NCBI RefSeq assembly: GCF_900106785.1
Contig: NZ_LT629834.1
Location: 1-64,000 of the forward strand
Length of the DNA stretch: 64,000 nucleotides
Origin: Prevotellamassilia timonensis
GTDB lineage: Bacteria > Bacteroidota > Bacteroidia > Bacteroidales > Bacteroidaceae
Reading direction: 5' to 3'
The stretch's first letter is position 1. Every line of letters starts with the position of its first letter. Positions 1-8,209 of the stretch are shown here, piece by piece. The position numbers were made by a program, and so were the translations under genes. Below the pieces are notes generated by a model. That model had not been told where the DNA came from. It was given only the letters and a program-made list of their open reading frames with translations, and searched no databases.

Positions 1-133
1 GTCCAACGGGGCAAATGTAGGGCTTACTTGTGTATATGCCAAGTTTTGGGGTGGATATTTTGCGAAAGTGTGCTGAAGAACATAAAAGTTCGCTTTGCCT
101 GCTTGTTGATGTGCTAACAGGCTGATGAACTTT

Positions 134-443
134 CGCCGTAGCGGGGATTAGTTGGCCGCTAACGCGGGAGACAGAAGAACATAAGGACATAAGGACAGAA
201 GATTTGACGTTTGTGCTTGCCGCTTACCGCGGGAACATAAGAACATAAGTTTTCATAAGATACACATAAGGCCGCTGCGCGGCGGACGGCCACGGACTAT
301 CGTCCGGGTGGCCTCAAGAAACATAAGGGCTGACGCCGTAGCGGGACTTGGTTGGCCGCTAACGCGGGAAACAGAAGAACATAAGAACATAAGGACATAA
401 GGCCGCTGCGCGGCTGCGGCCACGGACTGACGTCCGCGTGGCC
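134..443. repeat. Duplicated noncoding repeat modules
   Basis: Two modules each occur twice. Module P (about 134-197 and 334-395) reads CGCCGTAGCGGG, then TTGGCCGCTAACGCGGGA, then a string of ACATAAG units. Module R (about 265-313 and 396-443) has ATAAGGCCGCTGCGCGGC followed by a GGCCACGGAC...CGTCC..GTGGCC palindrome. The ORFs here change frame and look random, so I call no gene between 1 and 940. Function is unknown. Confidence 0.6.
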
Positions 444-508
444 GGAAGGGACACAAGGGCTGGCGCTGAGAAAGGTGGGCGGTGGATTGTTATTAGGCTG
501 ACGCAAAG

Positions 509-585
509 CGGGTTTTTCTGTTACGGGAGGGCGGATTTTCTGTTATGAGGGAGCGGATTTTCTGTTTCTCCGACCGATTCCTCTC
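509..585. repeat. GGGAGGGCGGATTTT repeat shared with 22.4 kb
   Basis: Tandem-like units GGGAGGGCGGATTTTCTGTT and GGGAGCGGATTTTCTGTT, followed by TCTCCGACCGA. A related arrangement recurs at about 22391-22500, including GTTACGGGAGAGCGGATTTT. This is a dispersed noncoding repeat. The rest of 586-893 shows nothing recognisable. Confidence 0.45.
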
Positions 586-893
586 TCTGGCACAAGTGTT
601 TTTTGGGGATTTTGGGGGTGAAAAGACGGGGTGTGATGAGTGATAATTGATAATGGCTGAACAGAAAGTACTCTCTACATATAGGAGCACTGAGATGCCG
701 TGCAATGTGCACCACTGCAGGAGGACACAGACATGATATTGGCGCGGACAGTATAAATACGGTGAAAGTTTACTGTCGCTTGTACCACCATTGAATATAT
801 GATGGACATCAAGCCACGGGTAAAGATAAGCACGCACAAAAGCATATGGGTAAGTTTGCGGGAGATGAATACTCGCGTTCTGTATTTTTTTTG

Positions 894-901
894 TAAGTTT
901 G
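894..901 (+). promoter_or_regulatory. Probable -7 promoter element (TAAGTTTG)
   Basis: TAAGTTTG matches the Bacteroidota TAnnTTTG consensus and lies 40 nt before the lipoprotein start at 941. A second TAAGTTTG is present at 851-858. No clear -33 TTTG was seen at the right spacing. Confidence 0.45.
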
Positions 902-940
902 CCATAATTTGTAAATCACACGACATATATAATATATATA

Positions 941-1339
941 ATGAAGCACAAAAACTATTTGTTGGGTTTTGTTTTGGCTGCAATCGTTTGCTGCAGCTGC
1001 GCCCATTCCTCGATAGGCAATTTGGTAGGCAGCGACCGCGATGAACATGGCTGTATTGGCTCAGCTGGATATACATGGAGCTATGCCCTGCACAGTTGCG
1101 TCAGACTGTGGGAGGCTGGTACACGCTTTGACGCCGGCCCCGAGCAGGTATTCCTTATATATAGTGCCGATTCTACATTTGCCGAAATTTTTCCGTCAAG
1201 TAGCAAGTCGGTACTTTGCAAACGTGTTAAGGGCACGAATGTGTGGAAACCGCGCAAAGGACACGAAGAAGTGTCGATACAAAACGGCGTTACTTGCGTC
1301 AAGGTGAACAATTATAATTATACCAGGGCTAACGACTGA
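941..1339 (+). CDS. Small putative lipoprotein with GC-x-SAGYTWS motif
   Basis: 132 aa. The N-terminus is basic, then hydrophobic, and ends in CCSC at residues 17-20, which fits a lipoprotein signal peptide cut before one of these cysteines. Right after it, at about residues 36-57, is the motif HGCIGSAGYTWS followed by CVRLWEAG. I recall this Cys-Gly-Tyr-Trp-Cys pattern from short secreted Bacteroidota proteins of unknown role. The rest contains VFLIYS and a lysine-rich middle. The ATG at 941 is preceded by AT-rich sequence and a TAnnTTTG element at 894-901. A strong hairpin follows at 1371-1416, so it is probably a single-gene unit. Its function is unknown; cell-envelope location is inferred. 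Confidence 0.7.
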   Translation: MKHKNYLLGFVLAAIVCCSCAHSSIGNLVGSDRDEHGCIGSAGYTWSYALHSCVRLWEAGTRFDAGPEQVFLIYSADSTFAEIFPSSSKSVLCKRVKGTNVWKPRKGHEEVSIQNGVTCVKVNNYNYTRAND

Positions 1340-1370
1340 CACAGCACACTGTAGCCCACAACTCAAAGCA

Positions 1371-1416
1371 CAAGCACCAACAAGAGCCAATCGCATTGGG
1401 CCCTTGTTGGTGCTTG
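1371..1416 (+). terminator. Hairpin terminator after the lipoprotein gene
   Basis: CAAGCACCAACAAG (1371-1384) pairs with CTTGTTGGTGCTTG (1403-1416), a perfect 14-bp stem, with extra pairing inside the loop. It has no long T tract. Confidence 0.65.
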
Positions 1417-1925
1417 TATGGTTTGTATGGAAAAGGACAAGTGACGTCCGGACTACAACCATGGGGTATAAAATGAAGCAGCATGCGCCTCACGGCGAAC
1501 ACTGCCTCTCGTCATTTACCTAAAAAACACTATTACCTTATAGCTTGTAATACCTTTATATTGAATGGCAGGCAGATGTGACGCGCTGCGCATTGTTTTG
1601 TCATTTTACGTTTGCAAATGTAGTGCTTATTTTCGTTCGCTCCAAACTTTTTAGACAAAGCGACGGTTTTTGTCGACGAATTTGTCGTTATGCAACAATT
1701 ATGCAAGTTGTATTCATTTTGTGTCAGTATATGAGGATAATTACTACACGTTTGCCACCACTGCGGGGCAAGAACAACTTAATACAACCTTTGTAATAAA
1801 CGCCGATGACAGGAGCCTCAACAGCATTATAAAGCGCTTGCGTATGGCTTTACAAAACCTCGACGCAATTTCTTTTGACTTCCTTGAAAAGAACACGCAT
1901 TGTTCGTCCTTACAAAATCGCCTTG
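1417..1925. other. Intergenic region without a supported gene
   Basis: No convincing gene. At about 1687-1712 there is TTATGCAACAATTATGCAA, which resembles the TTATGCAA half-sites of the argR operator at 23176-23198. An open frame at 1670-1936 (plus strand) lacks an ATG and runs into the MATE gene end, so I do not call it. Confidence 0.4.
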
Positions 1926-3278
1926 TCAAGCCCTGACCGCGCACAGCTTTTTCATACGCACATGATAGGCAACAAGCACCATGGCGCCTGTGAGCACCCA
2001 CGACAACGGGTATACTTGCAACAACTGTGCGAACCCATGGTAATGCGGACTCACCACAAAGACCCACACCATGCGCAACACGCAGGTGCCGAACACGGTC
2101 ATGATGGTGGGCAACATGGACTCACCCATGCCACGCAAGGCAGAACCCGAGATTTCGTAGCTGCAGGCCAAGAACTGAAATAGCAGGACGCCCTGCATAC
2201 GTATGGCTCCGTAGTGAATGACTTCGGGGTCGGCGGTGAAGAAACTGAGGAAGAAGTGGTTCTGCCAAGTGAACAGAGCGTTGGCAGCGAAACAACCTAC
2301 AAGGCCCATCAACATGCAGATGCGGAAGATGCGACGCACGCGGTCGTATTTGCCAGCACCATAATTCTGACCAATGAACGATATGGCCGCACCGTTGCAA
2401 GCCACGATGATGTAGTAGCAATAATACTCAAAGTTGACAGCCGCAGCCGAGCCCGCTATGGCCGCAGAGCCGTAGCCATTGATGGCACTCTGCACCACCA
2501 CATTGGACAAGGAGAATACCATGCCTTGCAAACCTGCCGGCACGCCAATTTGCAGCATGCGGCGCAGCTCTTTGCCATAAATGCGCATGTGGTTGAACTG
2601 CAACTGCAATGCACCCTTTTCACGACGCAGCAACACGACTATACATGCGGCACTGACCATATTGGCTATGGCTGTGGCGATGGCCACACCCTCAACACCA
2701 AGGCCGAAGCAGATGACCAACACGAGATTAAGCACGGTGTTAATAACACCAGCCACCACCAAGATGTAAAGCGGACGGCGGGTATCGCCCACACTGCGCA
2801 AGATGGCGGCTCCAAAATTGAATATAAGAAAGAAAGGAATGCCCACAAAGTAAAGACGCAGGTAGAGCACGGCCATGTCGAGCACATCGGCCGGGGTGTC
2901 CATCAGTTCGAGTATGGGCCGCGACACGCCTATGCCGATAAGCATCAGCAGCACACCACTGACGACGCTGACCAATGACACGGTGCTGACGGTGCGTCGC
3001 ACACCCTCGTCGTCGCGCTGACCAAGGTGATTGGAGAGCACAACATTGGCACCCATCGATATGCCAACAAAAAGGTTGATTAGCAGACTGATAACGGGTG
3101 CGTTACTGCCCACTGCGGCCAAAGCTTTGCTGCTGGCAAAGCGTCCGACCACGGCTACATCGACAGAATTGAACAACTGTTGCAACAAGCTGCTGGCAGC
3201 AAGCGGCAGGGCAAATATCAGTATTTTCATAAAAAGAGGACCATTGAGCATGTCCACTTTGGTTGAAGTCTGACTCAT
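1926..3278 (-). CDS. MATE-family multidrug/Na+ antiporter
   Basis: 450 aa from the ATG at 3278 (MSQTSTKVDMLNGPL...); the longer frame to 3311 adds an unlikely N-terminus. Known role of the family: inner-membrane export of cationic drugs or metabolites driven by Na+ or H+. Two homologous halves of about six membrane segments are visible. The first begins with PLAASSLLQQLFNSVDVAVVG, and the start of the second half reads LQIGVPAGLQGMVFSLSNVVV. The FNSVDVAVVGRF and SFIGQNYGAG regions are typical of the NorM/DinF-like bacterial MATE group. It stands alone, with its own -7 element at 3309-3316, and is divergent from the mraZ operon. The substrate cannot be told from sequence. Confidence 0.93.
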   Translation of the reverse strand: MSQTSTKVDMLNGPLFMKILIFALPLAASSLLQQLFNSVDVAVVGRFASSKALAAVGSNAPVISLLINLFVGISMGANVVLSNHLGQRDDEGVRRTVSTVSLVSVVSGVLLMLIGIGVSRPILELMDTPADVLDMAVLYLRLYFVGIPFFLIFNFGAAILRSVGDTRRPLYILVVAGVINTVLNLVLVICFGLGVEGVAIATAIANMVSAACIVVLLRREKGALQLQFNHMRIYGKELRRMLQIGVPAGLQGMVFSLSNVVVQSAINGYGSAAIAGSAAAVNFEYYCYYIIVACNGAAISFIGQNYGAGKYDRVRRIFRICMLMGLVGCFAANALFTWQNHFFLSFFTADPEVIHYGAIRMQGVLLFQFLACSYEISGSALRGMGESMLPTIMTVFGTCVLRMVWVFVVSPHYHGFAQLLQVYPLSWVLTGAMVLVAYHVRMKKLCAVRA

Positions 3279-3308
3279 CGTATTATGTGTCGTTATTATA
3301 AGTAGGTG

Positions 3309-3316
3309 CAAAGGTA
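3309..3316 (-). promoter_or_regulatory. -7 promoter element for the MATE gene
   Basis: On the minus strand this reads TACCTTTG, a perfect TAnnTTTG, 31 nt upstream of the ATG at 3278. Confidence 0.55.
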
Positions 3317-3520
3317 CATCTTTCGGCAGGACTGAGGCTTACCCTTATGACCGTTTTTGGTTTATTTACACGTTACAACCGAGTTATAGAAGGTGCAACG
3401 CACATAATGCGCCCCACCTTGGAGTGTTACAGACTGACGCAGCGATAATACATGATTATCAATAAAGTAAGCACCACAACACTCTTGACGATAAACAATA
3501 TTTATAAAAAAGTTGTCTTA

Positions 3521-3543
3521 AAAGTGGGGAAAAGTGGGGGAAA
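3521..3543 (+). promoter_or_regulatory. Probable MraZ operator (two GTGGGG boxes, 10-bp period)
   Basis: Two tandem copies of AAAGTGGGG, at 3521 and 3531, have an exact 10-bp period. MraZ proteins are known to bind TGGG-type direct repeats with helical spacing in front of their own gene. The boxes lie just upstream of, and probably overlap the -33 region of, the TACTTTTG element at 3549. This placement suggests autorepression of the dcw operon. Confidence 0.75.
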
Positions 3544-3548
3544 ATCCG

Positions 3549-3556
3549 TACTTTTG
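3549..3556 (+). promoter_or_regulatory. -7 promoter element of the dcw operon
   Basis: TACTTTTG matches TAnnTTTG. Transcription would start near 3562, leaving a very short leader before an AGGAG ribosome site (3566-3570) and the mraZ ATG. Confidence 0.6.
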
Positions 3557-3572
3557 GAAATTCTTAGGAGAT

Positions 3573-4055
3573 ATGATGAGATTTACAGGTACAATCGATG
3601 CCAAGCTCGATGCCAAAGGGCGCGTGTTTTTGCCGTCTGACTTCCGCAAGCAACTTGCTGAGTCAGACCCACGGTTGGTATTGAAACGCGATGTGTATCA
3701 GCCTTGTCTTGTGATATATCCCTATGCGGTGTGGAATGCCGAGGTAGACGCGTTGCGTGCAAGACTCAACCGATGGGACCCTCGGCAGGCTATGCTCTTC
3801 CGCCAGTTTCTGGCCAATGTGGAGGTGTTTACGCTCGATGGTAACGGCCGCTTTTTGATTTCACGCAAAATGCTTGACGCTTGCGCCATCACCGACCGCA
3901 CAGTGCGCTTTATGGGCGTTGACGACCGCATTGAGGTGTGGAGCGTGGCACAGAGCGCCAAACTGCTGATGAGCGACAGCGATTATGCAGAGTCGCTGGC
4001 CAAAATCATGGGTAAAACACCCCTTATGGACAACGATCACACCGCAATATATTAA
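3573..4055 (+). CDS. mraZ: Transcriptional regulator MraZ
   Basis: 160 aa from the ATG at 3573. A second ATG follows at 3576, and an AGGAG ribosome site sits at 3566-3570; the frame stays open to 3534 but lacks support there. MraZ is an AbrB-like, double-psi beta-barrel DNA-binding protein that represses the division/cell-wall operon it heads. Both SpoVT-AbrB-type halves are visible: the N-terminal RFTGTIDAKLDAKGRVFLP with the conserved DxKGR, and the second DGNGRFLISRKML. Two GTGGGG boxes lie immediately upstream, as expected for autoregulation. It is followed by rsmH after 28 nt. Confidence 0.95.
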   Translation: MMRFTGTIDAKLDAKGRVFLPSDFRKQLAESDPRLVLKRDVYQPCLVIYPYAVWNAEVDALRARLNRWDPRQAMLFRQFLANVEVFTLDGNGRFLISRKMLDACAITDRTVRFMGVDDRIEVWSVAQSAKLLMSDSDYAESLAKIMGKTPLMDNDHTAIY

Positions 4056-4083
4056 AAACTTTAACCATATAACACCATACAGC

Positions 4084-4983
4084 GTGTATCATATACCAGT
4101 TTTACTCAACGAAACAGTGGACGGGCTTAACATTAAGTCCGGTGGCATCTATGTAGATGTGACCTTTGGCGGAGGCGGACACAGCCGCGAAATATTGCGG
4201 AGGCTTAGCGATGACGCCCACCTCTACAGTTTTGACCAAGACGCCGATGCAGAGCAAAACATACCTGATGGCGACAAGCGCTTTACCTTTGTGCGGAGCA
4301 ATTTCAGGTATCTGAAGAACTGGATGCGCTACTACGATGTGGAGCATGTTGATGGCATACTGGCCGACCTTGGCGTGTCGAGCCACCATTTTGACGATGA
4401 GGAACGCGGTTTCTCGTTCCGCTTTGATGCCCCCCTCGACATGCGCATGAATGAACGCGCTGGTGCTAACGCTGCCGATGTGGTGAACAAATATGACGAG
4501 GAGCGGCTGGCTAACGTGTTTTACCTATATGGCGAAATGAAAAACAGCCGCCGGCTGGCTTCGACCATTGTCAAGGCACGCAGTGCAAAGGCTATTTGCA
4601 CCATTAACGACCTGCTTGAGGTGGTAAAGCCACTCATGCCACGCGAAAGGGAGAAAAAGGACCTGGCGCGCGTGTTCCAAGCCCTGCGCATAGAGGTTAA
4701 CCACGAAATGGAGGCGCTACAAGAGATGCTTGAAGCGGCGTTGCAGGTGCTGCGGCCGGGCGGACGGTTGAGCGTGCTCACCTACCACTCCCTTGAGGAC
4801 CGTATGGTGAAAAACTTTATTCGCGCCGGACGCATTGACGGCAAGGTGCAACAGGACTTTTACGGCCGCAGGCTGACGCCGTGGCGGGCCATAAACAACA
4901 AGGTCTTTTTGCCTTCGGCACAGGAGCAGACCGAAAATCCGCGAAGCCGCTCTGCCAAATTGCGCATTGCCGAAAAACTCTGA
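4084..4983 (+). CDS. rsmH: 16S rRNA (cytosine1402-N4)-methyltransferase RsmH
   Basis: 299 aa if it starts at the GTG at 4084 (reads VYHIPVLLNETVDGL). No in-frame ATG lies nearby; the next one upstream (3985) would overlap mraZ by 71 nt and add a sequence foreign to the family. The enzyme methylates N4 of C1402 in 16S rRNA using SAM. The SAM-binding motif DVTFGGGGHSREIL is near the N-terminus, followed by ADLGVSSHHFD, the ERGFSFRFDAPLDMRM segment, and RPGGRLSVLTYHSLEDR near the C-terminus. All are hallmarks of MraW/RsmH. It is second gene of the dcw operon. The start codon choice is an inference. Confidence 0.93.
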   Translation: MYHIPVLLNETVDGLNIKSGGIYVDVTFGGGGHSREILRRLSDDAHLYSFDQDADAEQNIPDGDKRFTFVRSNFRYLKNWMRYYDVEHVDGILADLGVSSHHFDDEERGFSFRFDAPLDMRMNERAGANAADVVNKYDEERLANVFYLYGEMKNSRRLASTIVKARSAKAICTINDLLEVVKPLMPREREKKDLARVFQALRIEVNHEMEALQEMLEAALQVLRPGGRLSVLTYHSLEDRMVKNFIRAGRIDGKVQQDFYGRRLTPWRAINNKVFLPSAQEQTENPRSRSAKLRIAEKL

Positions 4984-5020
4984 CTCTACCACATTACCAT
5001 CAAGACTATAACAACAGAAC

Positions 5021-5479
5021 ATGAGCAAGAACGATATGCCCGAAGCCGCTACCGACAACAGGCGCCCTGACTCTGAGGAACAGGAAATTGAACGCGAGGA
5101 ACAAAATGCCCTGCAAGCTCTGCGCGAACTGACTGCTGACGAGGATACGCCCGCAGGAGAGTCGCGCAGCAAAATTACCTTGGCCTCGATATTGGGCGGC
5201 GACATATTGGGTGGACGCTGGTTCAGACGCCAATTTTGGTATATTGTGATGGTTGTGGCCATGATTATTGTGTATGTGAGCAACCGCTACTCGTGCCAGC
5301 GGGAAATGATTCAGAGCAAAATGCTGACCGACACGCTGCTCGACCGCCGATATAAGGCGCTGACCCGATCGAGCCAACTCAAAGAGAAAACGCGACGAAG
5401 CTGCATTGAGGGGGCTCTGACCGACACCACACTGCAAACGGCCAACACGCCATCGTTTAACTTGAAGGTGGACGAATAG
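5021..5479 (+). CDS. FtsL-like cell division protein
   Basis: 152 aa, between rsmH and the FtsI-type transpeptidase, where Bacteroidota carry a divergent FtsL. It has an acidic, Glu-rich cytoplasmic N-terminus (about residues 1-65). One membrane segment follows at about 72-90 (FWYIVMVVAMIIVYVSN). The periplasmic stretch (about 91-135) is charged and helical, consistent with the short coiled coil that FtsL uses to pair with FtsB/DivIC and activate FtsWI. The cytoplasmic tail is longer than in E. coli FtsL. It ends in TAG. The assignment rests on topology and position more than on residue identity. Confidence 0.8.
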   Translation: MSKNDMPEAATDNRRPDSEEQEIEREEQNALQALRELTADEDTPAGESRSKITLASILGGDILGGRWFRRQFWYIVMVVAMIIVYVSNRYSCQREMIQSKMLTDTLLDRRYKALTRSSQLKEKTRRSCIEGALTDTTLQTANTPSFNLKVDE

Positions 5480-5567
5480 GCTATACGCTACAACGCACAT
5501 ACAATATATTGTATAATAGGCATAAACATTCTTTGTAACACTCTCCTCTCACTACAAACAAGTTGAA

Positions 5568-8123
5568 ATGAATTTCCCCGTCAAGCAAGTTACTAAGCGC
5601 TACGCTGTCATAGGATCAGTGTTGGTGCTGGCAGGTCTTTCCATATTAGGAAAGGCCATCTACATCATGACGGTAGAGAAGAACTTTTGGGAACAGGTGA
5701 ACGACCGCTTTATCAAGGAGAATGAGGAAGTCATACCCACGCGCGGCAACATTCTGGCCGACGACGGTGAGGTGCTGGCAGCCTCATTGCCCGAGTACAA
5801 GCTATACATGGATTTCATGTCGTGGGAGAAGGACCCCAAACGACGCGCCAAAGAGCAATTTAACCGCGACAGTTTGCTGCACGCCAAAATGGACTCTATC
5901 TGCACGGGCGTACACCGTATATTGCCCGACATAGACCCCGCAGAGTTTAAGGAATTGCTATTGAAAGGCCGCGAGAAGGAGAGCCACCACTGGCTGCTAT
6001 ATAAAAAGCGTGTATCGTATATTACCTACCGACAACTCAAGCAGTTGCCTTTGTTCAAGATGTCGGCCAATGTGGGCGGCTTTCATACCGAAGAGTTCAA
6101 AATGCGCAAGAACCCGTTCGGCCACCTGGCAGCACGCACTATTGGCGACCTGTACAAGACCGACGGCAAACCGCGCACAGGACTTGAGTTGAGCTTTGAC
6201 TCTATTCTGCGTGGCGAGAAGGGGTCGGCACACCGCCAAAAGGTGCTCAACCGCTACCTTACCATCATAGACAAACCCGCCATAGACGGCTACGACGTGA
6301 TGACCACACTCAACGTAGGCATGCAGGACATCTGCGAAAAAGCTCTCTCGGACAAGCTTACCGAGATCGACGCCAACTCGGGCGTGTGCATACTGATGGA
6401 GGTGGGCACCGGCGACATTAAAGCCATGACAAGTCTGCGCCGCATGGCCGACGGCAGCTATCAGGAAATAAATGCCGATGCTGTAAAGAACCTGTACGAG
6501 CCAGGGTCGGTGTTCAAACCCATGTCGTTCCTTGTCGGCATGGACGATGGCTACATACACATGACAGATATAGTGGACGTGGGCTGCGGTATTAAAGAGA
6601 TGTACGGCCGCAAAATGCGCGATGCCAACTGGCGCTCGGGCGGCAGCGGTGTGGTAACTGTGCCACAAATTCTGCAAAAATCGCTCAACGTGGGCGTAAG
6701 TACACTCATCGACCGCGCCTACCACGACAATCCTCGCAAATTTGTTGAGGGTATCTACCGCATTGGTGTAGCCGAAGACTTGAAGATACCTATTCCGGGC
6801 TATGCCAAACCCCGTATCCGCATGCCAAAGGCTGACGGATCGAACTGGTCGAAAACGGCTCTGCCATGGATGAGCATCGGCTACGAAACTCAAATTCCGC
6901 CTATCACCACAGTCAACTTCTACAACGGCATTGCCAACAACGGCAAACTATTGCGGCCACGTCTGGTTAAGGCCATTCTGCACAACGGCGAGGTGGTCAA
7001 GGAGTACCCCGTAGTGGTGCTGCGCGAACACATGGCCAAGGCCGAAGCGGTGAAGAACATACAAGACTGCCTTGAAAGCGTGGTGAGCGTGGGACTTGGC
7101 AAAAAAGCCGGTTCACCCTACTTCCACGTGTCAGGCAAAACGGGTACCGCACAGGTATGGACCAAAAGCGGCTTTGCCTCACAATATCTTGTGTCGTTTG
7201 CAGGCTATTTCCCGTCTGAAAAACCGCTTTACTCGTGCATTGTGTGCATACAAAAGGGCGCCCCAGCTTCGGGCGGCGGCATGTGCGCACCAGTGTTCAA
7301 GCGCGTGGCCGAAACTGTGATGGCACAACGCAGGTCGGACGACTACACTGCCGCACGCGACTCCAACAACTGCCTCAACCCGGTGGTGAGTGCCGGCAGT
7401 CTGACAGCCGCACAGTCTGTACTCGAACAGCTCGGCATCAAGTTCACTTCGCCCGTCAACACCGAGGACGCACCACTCACCTGGGGCCACTGCAACACCA
7501 CGAGTCAAGGGCTTAACATGAACGTGGTTGAAGAGGTGAAGGGCAACATTGTGCCCGATGTGCGCGGCTATGGTTTGCGCGACGCCTTGTTCCGCCTCGA
7601 AAAGCTCGGACTCAAAGTCAAAGTGCGCGGCATAGGACGTGTAACGCAACAAAACATGCAGCCCGGCTACCATTTTAAGCGCGGCCAGCAAATCGAAATC
7701 ATACTTGGCGACCCCGAGGATATACCGGCTGCCGAACGCGACACGACACAGCAAAATGCCGAGCAGGCCAAGGCGCAGCCCAACGAGCCTGAAGACTCCG
7801 AACTGACGCCCACAGCCGCTGACGAAAAGAAGTACCAGCAGACTGAGCAAGCGCAGCAGCAAAAGATGCAGGAGCGAAAGGCTGAAAAGGCCAAGCAGAA
7901 CCAGGCTGAGCAGGAAAAGAAAAAGCAAGCGACACAGTCTAAGCCCAAAAAGCAACCGGCTATAGAGCCCAAGCAATCGACAACATCTGCCCAAAAGAAG
8001 AGAGACAAAAGGGCCGACAACAAGAAGGCCAAGCCGTCCGCAACTTCTTCAGACAAAAAGGAAAGCAAGAGGGGCACCACAAAGAGTGCAAACACCAGCA
8101 AAAAGCATAAGCCGGCAGACTAA
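5568..8123 (+). CDS. ftsI: Penicillin-binding protein FtsI-type transpeptidase with PASTA domain and basic tail
   Basis: 851 aa septal peptidoglycan transpeptidase (class B PBP). A membrane anchor lies at about residues 12-34, then the pedestal/dimerisation domain with RGNILADDGEVLA (59-71). The transpeptidase domain has its active-site SVFK at 314-317, SLN at 372-374 and KTG at 524-526. One PASTA domain lies at about 660-715 (NIVPDVRGYGLRDALF). After it comes an unusual tail of about 135 residues (716-851), nearly all Gln, Lys, Glu, Ala and Ser, low complexity and strongly basic at the end. Its place between ftsL and murE, with ftsW in the same operon, supports a divisome role. Confidence 0.95.
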   Translation: MNFPVKQVTKRYAVIGSVLVLAGLSILGKAIYIMTVEKNFWEQVNDRFIKENEEVIPTRGNILADDGEVLAASLPEYKLYMDFMSWEKDPKRRAKEQFNRDSLLHAKMDSICTGVHRILPDIDPAEFKELLLKGREKESHHWLLYKKRVSYITYRQLKQLPLFKMSANVGGFHTEEFKMRKNPFGHLAARTIGDLYKTDGKPRTGLELSFDSILRGEKGSAHRQKVLNRYLTIIDKPAIDGYDVMTTLNVGMQDICEKALSDKLTEIDANSGVCILMEVGTGDIKAMTSLRRMADGSYQEINADAVKNLYEPGSVFKPMSFLVGMDDGYIHMTDIVDVGCGIKEMYGRKMRDANWRSGGSGVVTVPQILQKSLNVGVSTLIDRAYHDNPRKFVEGIYRIGVAEDLKIPIPGYAKPRIRMPKADGSNWSKTALPWMSIGYETQIPPITTVNFYNGIANNGKLLRPRLVKAILHNGEVVKEYPVVVLREHMAKAEAVKNIQDCLESVVSVGLGKKAGSPYFHVSGKTGTAQVWTKSGFASQYLVSFAGYFPSEKPLYSCIVCIQKGAPASGGGMCAPVFKRVAETVMAQRRSDDYTAARDSNNCLNPVVSAGSLTAAQSVLEQLGIKFTSPVNTEDAPLTWGHCNTTSQGLNMNVVEEVKGNIVPDVRGYGLRDALFRLEKLGLKVKVRGIGRVTQQNMQPGYHFKRGQQIEIILGDPEDIPAAERDTTQQNAEQAKAQPNEPEDSELTPTAADEKKYQQTEQAQQQKMQERKAEKAKQNQAEQEKKKQATQSKPKKQPAIEPKQSTTSAQKKRDKRADNKKAKPSATSSDKKESKRGTTKSANTSKKHKPAD

Positions 8124-8209
8124 AGCCGTAAGTCTTTTGCAAAAAGCATGCCAAGCAAGCTAAGAAGCAAACAACATAGTCAACAACATATATCTACATA
8201 GACACTACA

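Noticed and set aside
1670-1936. Possible 88-codon plus-strand gene between the lipoprotein and MATE genes
   Set aside because: No ATG start, it overlaps the MATE gene end, and no family is recognised. It cannot be told from a chance frame.
3985-4083. Upstream ATG for rsmH at 3985
   Set aside because: It would overlap mraZ by 71 nt and add 33 residues that do not look like the family. The GTG at 4084 begins just before the conserved YHIPVLL.
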